Origin: Planctomycetia bacterium
GTDB lineage: Bacteria > Planctomycetota > Planctomycetia > Pirellulales > UBA1268
NCBI GenBank assembly: GCA_009926295.1
Contig: RFPF01000205.1
Coordinates: forward strand, 1 to 5,631
DNA: 5,631 nt
Direction of reading: 5' to 3'
A program made the position numbers and the translations under genes. The notes under the pieces were generated by a model. It saw only the letters and a program-made list of their open reading frames with translations, searched no databases and was not told the DNA's origin. Below, piece after piece: positions 1-5,631 of this stretch (position 1 is its first letter; each line of letters begins with the position of its first letter).

Positions 1-3000
1 CGCCGTGTTCACGAGCGCCTTTCCGGCGACGACGTCGGCATCGAGCGTGGCTTGGAAGGTCAGCGTGCTGATCTGCCCCTTGGCAAGCTTCGCGTAGGCG
101 GCAGTGAACGTGCTGCCGCCCGACGGAGGCGTGAGCGTCGTGGGGGCGACGCCGGCCGTGTTCTGGAGCGACCCCGCCACGTAGGTGAGGCCCGCAGGGA
201 TGACGTCGGAAAGGTCGACGTCGTAGGCGTCGGTCTGGCTCTGGGTGGTGTGCGAGAGCACGATCGTGAACGTCACCGTGTCGCCCGCCTGCGCCGTGGC
301 CTTGTCGACCGTCTTGTCGACCTTGAGCTTCGGCTCGATGACGGTGATGGGCGTGGCCGAGACGGCCGCGGGGAGCTCCGTATGGCCCGTCCAGTCGAGC
401 TTGGCGGAGTTGGTGAGCGTCTTGTTGATGATGTTGCTCGAGACGTTGAGCACGACGGCCTGGTACTGCAGCTTGAAGCCGTAGAGCCTGCGATCGGTGT
501 TGGTATTGACGATGTCGCCGACGTTGAACGTGAGCGTGCGGCCGCTGTTGGTGACGACCGGCGTGAACGACCCGCTGACCGTCACGCCCGGATCGACGAC
601 CGGCGCGCCCACCATCTGCACGAAGGCCAGCCCGGTGGGCAGCGAGTCGACGACGACGGCACCCGGCGTCGTGCCCTGCGGCACCTTGATCGAGAGTTCG
701 AACGTCGCCAGCTCGCCGATCACCGCCTGTGTCGGGCCGTTGTTCGCGTCGATGATCGAGGTGGTGACGAGCGATTTGGCGGCCGACGGCGACACGACCG
801 TGACGGTCGTCGAGTCGGAGATGCCGGCCGGCGGCAGGAAATTGGGCCCGCCCTCGGTCGACGCGTAGTTCGTGACCGTGGCGGTGTTGAGGATCACGTC
901 GGCCGGGGCGACGGTCGGCAGCAACTGCATGTCGTAGGTGATCACCGCGATGTTGCGGCCGTTGTTGATCACCGCGCCCGTCGTGGTCTTGCCCGGATCG
1001 AGGGCGCCGCCGGGCGTGGCCGTGGCACCCGGGTCGTTGAGCCGGATGCCGCTGCCGAACAGGCCGTTGCCGGCTCCGCCGAGGCTCGTGTAGGGGAGGA
1101 CGGCGCCCGTGCCGTCGGTGATCCTGAGGTTCAGCCCGGGCGTGCCCGTCGGGATCCTCATCTTCGTGGCGTCGAACGTGTCCTTGAACGTCACGTCGTA
1201 GGCGCCGTTCGGCCCGCTGCCCGTGTTCTCCACGATGATGCAGAACTTCACGAGATCGTTGCCGACCACGTTCGAGACCGCCGCCGTGATAGGCTGCGAG
1301 GCCAGACCGGTCGACGTGACCGTGCCGATGAAGGACGCCCCAGGCGCACCCGGCTGCGAGAACGTGACGCCGACCGGAGCGACCTGCTTCGGGGTGAAGA
1401 TGGCGTTTGGATCGTTGGTCGAGACCACGCCCTTCGTGACGCCCAGCAGCGGCTCGGCGATCTTCACCTGCGCGAGCGCCGTGTTGGACGTCAGCACGTC
1501 ACCCGTCTCGTTTCGCTCCTGCTGCTCGGCCTGATTCGTGAGCAGGAGGCCGTCGGCAAACGGACGGTTGGTGGCGGTGACCGTGAACAGGATGTCGGTG
1601 GTCGCGGAGCGATCGAGGTTGTCCTGGTACGTGCCAAAACTCCACGTCTCGCTGTTGGCGGCCGCGCTGTAGGTCGCCGTGGGCGTGATCCCCGAGATCG
1701 TGTGGTAGGTGTCGGTGGGCCCCCACTTCCACGTGCCCGTCGCCGGGACCGCGGTGGTGGAGCCACCGCCGGCGAACGCAAGCGGCCCCGCCGCGAAGAT
1801 CGGCAACGGCAGGAAGTCGGTGATCTTGTAATCCTTGATGCTGCTGAACGGCAGGTTGTAGGTGAGGCGGAAGGTGACGGCGTCGCCGGCCGTGACCGTC
1901 GGCGTGCCGGAAACCGTCTTGCCGTTGACCGCGTAGACGCTCTTGGCGGCGGTGCCGCTGACGAGCGTGACGGATGCGGAACTCGCGTCGCCGACCACGT
2001 TCGCCGTGGCCGCCAGAGTGGCGTAATCGAGCACGGTCGCGTCGCTCGTCGCCGTGTCGCTGATCACGTCGCCCTGCACGACCGCGGCGCCCGGTCGTGG
2101 CGTCTGCCGATAGGTGTCGAGGACCTTCGTGCGGAACTTGATCGTGCCGGTCGTGCCCGGGCCGCCGGGGGTGGGATTCGGGAGCGTCGCGGGGGAGCCC
2201 GTGCCCGCGTTCGGAATGCCGGCGCCGAGGAGATTGCCGTCCGTGACGAGCCCGAGGGAATCGAGCTGTGCCGACACGTCGAAGTTGACGTCGGTGGTAC
2301 CGTCGGCCTGAACGGCCTGGGTGAAATTGGCCGGAGCGAACGTGCCGGTGAGCGTCTGCGATTTTTGCGTGTAGGTGATCGTCGGTATGAACGACGTGTC
2401 GAACGCCTGGCCGTCGGTGAGGACGTCGGCGAGGTTGAAGTTGGAGAGCGCAAAGTAATCGCTCACCTGGAATGTGAGCGTGTATTCGAGCGTGTCGCCG
2501 GCCCTGGGGCTGCCCGGGTGCGTGAGGTCCGCGACGGATTTCTGGAGGGCGGTAGTCTTGGCCGTCAACGTGTGCAGTGCCGCGCCGCCCGACACCACCT
2601 GCGGATTCGGGAAGTTCGGGTTGGCGCTCGTCCACATGCCGTCGGCGGTGGCCTGATTGACGGCCGTCGCCGTGCCCCCGCTCGCGAGCGGGATCACGTC
2701 GGCGCCAAAGGAGTCTTTCTCCGGAACGTAATAGCGAAACGTCATCACGGCATCGGTGTCGCTGCCGGTGCCCACGACCTTGTCGAAAAGCCGGCTGAGA
2801 ACGCCGCCGGGCGTCGAGGTGCTCGGCGTATCGACCTCGTCGATCGTCAGCGACTGGTTGCCCCGCACGCTCGTGACGGAGACGAACTGGACGTTGTCGG
2901 GCAGGACGTCTTCGAGCAGGAGACTGGTCACCGTCTGCCCGGGGGCGACGGCCATGCTCACGGTGTAGCTGTGCGTGAAGTTCGGGCCGGTCGCCGTCTC

Positions 3001-3705
3001 CCCCTCTGGGGCATTCGACGTCTTCGTGAGCCGGAGCAGTTGTGGCACGACGGGGTCGGTGCTCGTGTCGCCGATCGTCGCAATGTTCACGGTCGGGTTG
3101 CCGGAGCCGTCGGTCTGATACTGGAAGCCGCCGGTCGCCGTGACAGGATACGTGTGGTTCGGCTGGGCGAGCGGGCTCACGATGCCCGTGAAGTTGATGG
3201 CCGCGGCGGGCTGATCGGGGCCGTAGCTGCCGAAGGGCAGCTGCACGACCACGAGCTGGTCGCCGGGCTTGCCGGTGACGACCAGCGCCGTGCCGTCCGG
3301 GTTCTTGGCGAAGGGGTGAGTCGCCTTGCCGGCGACGTTGAACGTGAGCACCGTCGTCGTGAGGGCGAGGCCGTTGTAGAACGCACTGTTGGGCTTGAAC
3401 GAAATGCCGTTGTTGGGTGTGGGAGGCGCGTCACCCGTCGCGGGCATCACGATGTCGACGAACGGCGCGTAGCCGACATCGGCGGGATTCGTCGCCGTGT
3501 TGTCGAACGTGATGGTGAGGGGTACGTCCTGGCCGATGAGCCCGGCCACGGCAGGACCGCTGACCGTTGCGGTGGGAATCGCGGCCAGTGCAAACCGCCG
3601 CTCCAGGCATTCGGCGCCGAGCGGGCGTTTGGTGCGCCGCGTGCGGGCAGCGCGGCCGCGCGTCGCCGCCCGAACGAAGGGCCCCTGAATCAGTCCATTC
3701 CGCAT
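1..3705 (-). CDS. Giant planctomycete surface protein with LEPR-XLL-like N-terminus and repeated DUF11-type modules (partial, C-terminus outside window)
   Basis: The reading frame runs without a stop from ATG at 3705 to the left edge, giving 1235 residues with no end. Residues 1-37 are very basic (11 Arg/Lys) and lack a classical hydrophobic signal. Residues 32-42, AECLERRFALAA-like, resemble the planctomycete LEPR-XLL motif found at the N-terminus of large exported proteins. About seven beta-sandwich modules of DUF11 (conserved repeat) type follow, at roughly 43-215, 222-355, 385-555, 585-730, 752-945, 975-1105 and 1123 onward. Seen directly are AGDTLEYTL (402-410), TAGDAVTF (605-612), EDVLPDNV (265-272), DSLPTGLAF (1020-1028) and the most canonical copy, AGDTVTF (1140-1146) with DVIPAGLTYV (1167-1176). 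Only two cysteines occur (33 and 822). DUF11 proteins are extracellular adhesin or scaffold proteins; a surface role here is inference and the ligand is unknown. ATG 3705 is preferred over in-frame GTG 3714, which would lie one base from the GGAGG. Confidence 0.9.
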   Translation of the reverse strand, partial: MRNGLIQGPFVRAATRGRAARTRRTKRPLGAECLERRFALAAIPTATVSGPAVAGLIGQDVPLTITFDNTATNPADVGYAPFVDIVMPATGDAPPTPNNGISFKPNSAFYNGLALTTTVLTFNVAGKATHPFAKNPDGTALVVTGKPGDQLVVVQLPFGSYGPDQPAAAINFTGIVSPLAQPNHTYPVTATGGFQYQTDGSGNPTVNIATIGDTSTDPVVPQLLRLTKTSNAPEGETATGPNFTHSYTVSMAVAPGQTVTSLLLEDVLPDNVQFVSVTSVRGNQSLTIDEVDTPSTSTPGGVLSRLFDKVVGTGSDTDAVMTFRYYVPEKDSFGADVIPLASGGTATAVNQATADGMWTSANPNFPNPQVVSGGAALHTLTAKTTALQKSVADLTHPGSPRAGDTLEYTLTFQVSDYFALSNFNLADVLTDGQAFDTSFIPTITYTQKSQTLTGTFAPANFTQAVQADGTTDVNFDVSAQLDSLGLVTDGNLLGAGIPNAGTGSPATLPNPTPGGPGTTGTIKFRTKVLDTYRQTPRPGAAVVQGDVISDTATSDATVLDYATLAATANVVGDASSASVTLVSGTAAKSVYAVNGKTVSGTPTVTAGDAVTFRLTYNLPFSSIKDYKITDFLPLPIFAAGPLAFAGGGSTTAVPATGTWKWGPTDTYHTISGITPTATYSAAANSETWSFGTYQDNLDRSATTDILFTVTATNRPFADGLLLTNQAEQQERNETGDVLTSNTALAQVKIAEPLLGVTKGVVSTNDPNAIFTPKQVAPVGVTFSQPGAPGASFIGTVTSTGLASQPITAAVSNVVGNDLVKFCIIVENTGSGPNGAYDVTFKDTFDATKMRIPTGTPGLNLRITDGTGAVLPYTSLGGAGNGLFGSGIRLNDPGATATPGGALDPGKTTTGAVINNGRNIAVITYDMQLLPTVAPADVILNTATVTNYASTEGGPNFLPPAGISDSTTVTVVSPSAAKSLVTTSIIDANNGPTQAVIGELATFELSIKVPQGTTPGAVVVDSLPTGLAFVQMVGAPVVDPGVTVSGSFTPVVTNSGRTLTFNVGDIVNTNTDRRLYGFKLQYQAVVLNVSSNIINKTLTNSAKLDWTGHTELPAAVSATPITVIEPKLKVDKTVDKATAQAGDTVTFTIVLSHTTQSQTDAYDVDLSDVIPAGLTYVAGSLQNTAGVAPTTLTPPSGGSTFTAAYAKLAKGQISTLTFQATLDADVVAGKALVNTA

Positions 3706-3715
3706 CCCTGACACG

Positions 3716-3720
3716 CCTCC
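3716..3720 (-). promoter_or_regulatory. Ribosome binding site of the giant repeat protein gene
   Basis: On the minus strand GGAGG ends 10 bases before the ATG at 3705. The spacing is slightly long, but this is the only purine-rich match nearby. It argues against the in-frame GTG at 3714, which would sit only one base downstream of the site. Confidence 0.6.
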
Positions 3721-3900
3721 GCCGGAACAAGCTACCCACGTCGCCGGGACGCACCCGGGAGAACCTACAGACTACCCAATGCTTAGGGTCGGTTCACGCG
3801 GCGGGTTTTCCCTGTCAAACCCTGCGGGGGGCGGTTGCACCGGTGAATTCTTCGATGCCGCCGGCACCGATTATTCCACCGGTAGCGGTCGTGCGTCCCA

Positions 3901-3908
3901 GAGGTGAT
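3901..3908 (+). promoter_or_regulatory. Strong ribosome binding site that sets the BBP7 start at ATG 3913
   Basis: GAGGTGAT is an eight-base match to the complement of the 16S rRNA 3' end. It lies four bases upstream of ATG 3913 (eight bases from the end of the GAGG core). An in-frame GTG at 3904 overlaps this site and so cannot be the start served by it. The coding region is therefore taken from 3913. Confidence 0.8.
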
Positions 3909-3912
3909 CTTG

Positions 3913-5106
3913 ATGGCGATTTCCACTTTTCAGGTCAAAAAACTCGCGGGTTTGGCGGCCTGTGCGGCCCTGGTGGCCTCGATGGCGAACCCACCGGCCA
4001 AGGCCGCGCCCTTCGAGGAAGCGATCCTGGCGGTTGTGCCGGCCACGGTCCCGGAGGCGGCCGGCGCGACGATTCCGGTCCAGCCGACGCCCGAGGCCCC
4101 CTTGGGCGATCCGCTCGACGGTCCGTCGGAGGCCGACGACGCCTGCATGCAGGAGCTGCGCCGCTGCTGCTGCCCCGGCTGGAGGCACTACGCGATCCTC
4201 GACTTCCTCTTCCTGCAGCGCACCAACCAGGCCGGCAACCAGCCCCTCGTGCTCGATGGCGCCGACGTGCCCCTGCTCACGGTGCAAAGCCTGCAGCCCT
4301 CGATCGGCACCGGCTTCCGCCTCTTCTACGGCGAGCTCGTCACCGACTCGGTCGGCTGGGAAATCGGCTACCTCGGCGTGTACGGCATGTTCGGCCAGGC
4401 GGCCGTCGCGAGCCCCGCGAACCTCAATGCGCCGACGCCGCTCGGCCTCGCAGTCAACAACTTCAACGACGCCGACACGGCCCGGGCGACCTACGCCTCG
4501 GGCCTCAACATGCTCGAGATGAACGTGTTCTGCTACGACTGCTGCGAGGAATGCGGCCCCACCGGCTGCCGCCTGACGGACTGCCGGCGCAACTGCCACT
4601 GCATCGACTGGCTGGGCGGCTTCGTGTGGGCCGGGCTCAACGAGCGGGCATCTCTCACGATGGAATGCTGCGACCCGCCGGAGCCGGCGTCGTACACCGT
4701 GAACACGGCGACGAACTACTTCGGCGCCCAGATCGGCCAACGCGGCCGCCGCGAATGGCAGCGATGGGCGGTCGAGGGCTGGTGGAAGACGGCCCTCTGC
4801 GGCACGAATGCCTTCCAGTCGGGCGCGCCGATCCAGGGCTCCCTCGCGACGGAACCCGAACGCGGTGCCGTGACCGGCAGCTCCACGGGCGTGGGCTTCA
4901 TCGGCACCCTCAACGCCACGCTGATCTACAAGCTCACGCGCGAGTGGGGGCTCCGCGCCGGCTACAACGCGATCTGGCTCACGAACGCGGCCCTCGCGCC
5001 GACGCAGTTCGACTTCAACACTGCCGTCGGAGCCGGCACGGGCATCAACGCCAACGGCGTCGTGTTCCTGCACGGCGTCAACCTGGGCGTGGAACGGCGC
5101 TGGTAA
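3913..5106 (+). CDS. BBP7 family outer-membrane beta-barrel protein with cysteine-rich loop
   Basis: This complete 397-residue protein starts at ATG 3913 and ends in TAA. Residues 1-31 look like a Sec signal peptide: K9-K10, a hydrophobic stretch 11-25, and likely cleavage after AKA (29-31). A Pro/Ala/acid-rich linker (32-77) leads to C78 and a CCC run (85-87), then the barrel. Hallmarks of the planctomycete porin family BBP7 (formerly DUF1551) are LGGFVWAGLNE (234-244, like the usual LxGFRYxxLxE strand), NYFGAQIGQ (268-276), EGWWK...N (288-299), LRAGYNAIWL (347-356) and ALAPTQ (360-365). The chain ends in an aromatic residue (W397), as many outer-membrane barrels do. Unusual is a cluster of eight cysteines at 207-230, between two predicted strands. 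Outer-membrane location and a pore-like fold follow from the family; the substrate is unknown. The gene is monocistronic here, divergent from the giant repeat gene and convergent with the YTV gene. Confidence 0.93.
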   Translation: MAISTFQVKKLAGLAACAALVASMANPPAKAAPFEEAILAVVPATVPEAAGATIPVQPTPEAPLGDPLDGPSEADDACMQELRRCCCPGWRHYAILDFLFLQRTNQAGNQPLVLDGADVPLLTVQSLQPSIGTGFRLFYGELVTDSVGWEIGYLGVYGMFGQAAVASPANLNAPTPLGLAVNNFNDADTARATYASGLNMLEMNVFCYDCCEECGPTGCRLTDCRRNCHCIDWLGGFVWAGLNERASLTMECCDPPEPASYTVNTATNYFGAQIGQRGRREWQRWAVEGWWKTALCGTNAFQSGAPIQGSLATEPERGAVTGSSTGVGFIGTLNATLIYKLTREWGLRAGYNAIWLTNAALAPTQFDFNTAVGAGTGINANGVVFLHGVNLGVERRW

Positions 5107-5142
5107 AAAAGAAGCGGCCCGGACCTTTCGATCCGGGCCGCT
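5105..5142. terminator. Intrinsic terminator between convergent genes, strongest for the minus strand
   Basis: A perfect 11-bp stem, AGCGGCCCGGA (5113-5123) with TCCGGGCCGCT (5132-5142), encloses an 8-base loop. Read on the minus strand it is followed by TCTTTTTT (5112-5105), a good U-tract, so it should end transcripts of the YTV gene. On the plus strand it starts six bases after the porin stop codon, but the tail (CTCTCGTTCCC) is T-poor, so it would be a weaker terminator or an mRNA 3' end stabiliser for the porin. The U-tract overlaps the last bases of the porin stop codon. Confidence 0.85.
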
Positions 5143-5176
5143 CTCGTTCCCAATCGTTTCGAATCAGCCTGTCAGC

Positions 5177-5204
5177 CGGCCGCGGGGGCGTTGGCCCGCG
5201 GCCG
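5177..5204. terminator. Second stem-loop between the convergent genes, lacking a U-tract
   Basis: A perfect 10-bp GC-only stem, CGGCCGCGGG (5177-5186) with CCCGCGGCCG (5195-5204), has an 8-base loop (GGCGTTGG). It begins 11 bases after the YTV stop codon on the minus strand. No T-run follows on either strand, so it is not a textbook intrinsic terminator. It could protect the YTV mRNA 3' end, pause polymerase ahead of the second hairpin, or help stop read-through from the porin gene. Confidence 0.55.
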
Positions 5205-5215
5205 AGGGCCTGCGA

Positions 5216-5631
5216 CTACTCGCAGCAGGGCACCTCGCGGTACACCGTCTTGGGCACGCAGCGGGTCACCGTGTAGGCGACCTGCTTCGGCACCATCCGG
5301 ACCACGTCCACGGTCTTCGTGTAGTGGACCGGCCGCGTCGTGCACACGGGCACCTGCTTGGTGCAGGTTTCCTTGACCATGGTGCAGACCTTGTAGCACT
5401 CCTCGCGGGAGCACTGCTCCTGCACCATCTTGCACACCTTGTACGAGCAGGTGCGAACACGCTGCTCGGGCACCATCTTGCAGACCTGGTAGGTCCGGAC
5501 GCGCTGCTCCGGAACCATCTTGCAGACCTGGTAGGTGCAGTGGCGGACCTGGACCTCCGGAACCATGCGGCACACCTGGTACGAGCAGGTGCGGACACGC
5601 TGCTCGGGAACCATGCGGCACACCTGGTACG
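5216..5631 (-). CDS. Cysteine-rich YTV repeat protein, probable planctomycete cell-wall component (partial, N-terminus outside window)
   Basis: The frame is open from the right edge to TAG at 5216-5218, giving 137 full codons. It enters the window in mid-repeat (the first full codon is the Tyr of a YQVC unit), so the true start lies beyond 5631; the GTG at 5623 is an internal Val codon. The sequence is a tandem array of 14-16 residue units of the type YQVCRMVPEQRVRTCS, six visible units that grow more divergent toward the C-terminus. The tail includes a literal YTV and ends in CCE. There are 16 cysteines in 137 residues, and many Val, Thr, Lys and Arg. This matches the YTV family first described in Rhodopirellula baltica, whose members have been reported in its cell-wall fraction. 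A structural, disulfide-linked envelope role is likely but inferred. No enzyme motif is visible. Two stem-loops downstream probably end its transcript. Confidence 0.82.
   Translation of the reverse strand, partial: YQVCRMVPEQRVRTCSYQVCRMVPEVQVRHCTYQVCKMVPEQRVRTYQVCKMVPEQRVRTCSYKVCKMVQEQCSREECYKVCTMVKETCTKQVPVCTTRPVHYTKTVDVVRMVPKQVAYTVTRCVPKTVYREVPCCE
5396..5629 (-). repeat. In-frame tandem repeats of about 48 bp within the YTV gene
   Basis: Read on the minus strand, the units are 5629-5582, 5581-5534, 5533-5492, 5491-5444 and 5443-5396; a sixth, degenerate unit starts at 5395. Four are 48 bp and one (5533-5492) is 42 bp, missing the final two codons (Cys-Ser or Cys-Thr in its neighbours). 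Units 1-4 encode near-identical peptides (YQVC[RK]MVPE...VR) with a few synonymous changes, which indicates fairly recent duplication under protein-level selection. Unit 5 drifts to YKVCKMVQEQCSREEC. The array continues beyond the right edge. Confidence 0.9.

Larger units (their letters stand above)
3706..3912. promoter_or_regulatory. Divergent intergenic region with probable promoters for both flanking genes
   Basis: These 207 bases separate the starts of two divergent genes, so both promoters probably lie here. No convincing -35/-10 pair is visible on either strand. On the minus strand TTGACA (3818-3813) matches the sigma-70 -35 box exactly, but 17 bases further on there is only GAACCG. The same spot is part of an inverted repeat, GGGTTT (3803-3808) and AAACCC (3817-3822), around an 8-base loop. 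The heptamer CACCGGT occurs twice as a direct repeat, at 3838-3844 and 3877-3883, 39 bases apart, upstream of the porin gene; its core ACCGGT is a palindrome. In the leader of the giant gene CCGGG (3744-3748) pairs with CCCGG (3754-3758). Any of these could be regulatory, but all are short. Confidence 0.5.

Noticed and set aside
1499..2635. Long minus-strand frames (1499-2635, 2064-2453) inside the giant gene
   Set aside because: They are out of frame with the DUF11 modules and encode His/Arg/Pro-rich chains with no domain features.
52..3711. A 1219-codon plus-strand open frame opposite the giant repeat gene
   Set aside because: Its product is a low-complexity Arg/Asp/Gly/Val-rich chain with no recognisable domain, while the minus strand in the same codon register gives clear DUF11 modules. 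The open frame follows from absent TTA, CTA and TCA codons.
3790..3818. A sigma-70 promoter on the minus strand built on TTGACA (3818-3813)
   Set aside because: The -35 match is perfect, but at 16-18 base spacing there is no -10 resembling TATAAT; the nearest AT-containing block is about 27 bases away.
3904..3906. GTG as the start of the porin gene
   Set aside because: It lies inside the GAGGTGAT ribosome binding site, which is correctly spaced for ATG 3913.
3952..3963. LAAC (residues 14-17) as a lipobox making the porin a lipoprotein
   Set aside because: Only a few hydrophobic residues separate K9-K10 from the Cys, and the hydrophobic stretch continues past it to residue 25, which fits a Sec signal with later cleavage. 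A beta-barrel does not need a lipid anchor. It cannot be fully excluded.
3871..5073. A 400-codon minus-strand open frame opposite the porin gene
   Set aside because: It is in codon register with the BBP7 gene and rich in Arg, Ala, Gly and Val with no domain. The plus strand has the signal peptide, BBP7 motifs, terminal Trp and a strong ribosome binding site.
3567..5276. A 569-codon plus-strand open frame overlapping the porin in another frame
   Set aside because: It spans the 5' end of the giant gene, the intergenic region, the porin and both hairpins, and encodes an Arg/Pro-rich sequence. It is a GC-driven shadow.
5621..5623. GTG on the minus strand as the start of the YTV gene
   Set aside because: It is the Val codon of a YQVC repeat unit. 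The frame is open to the window edge and the preceding codons (Tyr, Gln) continue the repeat.
5396..5629. A CRISPR array, because of the regular 48-bp period
   Set aside because: The repeats are contiguous, in frame, encode conserved peptides and have no unrelated spacers.

Overview
The window looks like chromosomal DNA of a planctomycete, most likely of the Pirellula/Rhodopirellula type. It is GC-rich and carries three genes whose products all look secreted or envelope-bound. Each shows a hallmark that is almost confined to that phylum: an N-terminal LEPR-XLL-like motif on a giant DUF11-type repeat protein, a BBP7 beta-barrel porin, and a cysteine-rich YTV repeat protein. The phylum call rests on these protein hallmarks, recognised by eye; no database search was run.

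Layout. Positions 1-3705 on the minus strand hold the first 1235 codons of a very large repeat protein whose 3' end lies beyond the left edge. Positions 3706-3912 are a 207-base divergent intergenic region that must carry the 5' leaders, and probably the promoters, of both flanking genes. Positions 3913-5106 on the plus strand hold a complete 397-residue BBP7 outer-membrane beta-barrel protein with an unusual cysteine cluster. Positions 5107-5215 are a short convergent intergenic region with two perfect stem-loops; the one nearer the porin gene is followed by a T-tract on the minus strand. Positions 5216-5631 on the minus strand hold the last 137 codons of a YTV protein whose 5' end lies beyond the right edge.

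The gene order is <-- DUF11/LEPR-XLL, --> BBP7, <-- YTV, so no two genes here share an operon. What links them is location in the cell: a probable surface adhesin or scaffold, an outer-membrane barrel, and a cysteine-rich cell-wall-type protein. The last two are rich in cysteine (15 in the mature porin, 16 in the visible 137 residues of the YTV protein), while the giant repeat protein has only 2 in 1235 residues. A disulfide-linked envelope layer joining the porin and the YTV protein is a reasonable but untested idea. No RNA gene, mobile element, CRISPR array, toxin-antitoxin pair or defence gene is visible. Very long open frames on the strand opposite the two larger genes are explained by codon avoidance and are not genes.
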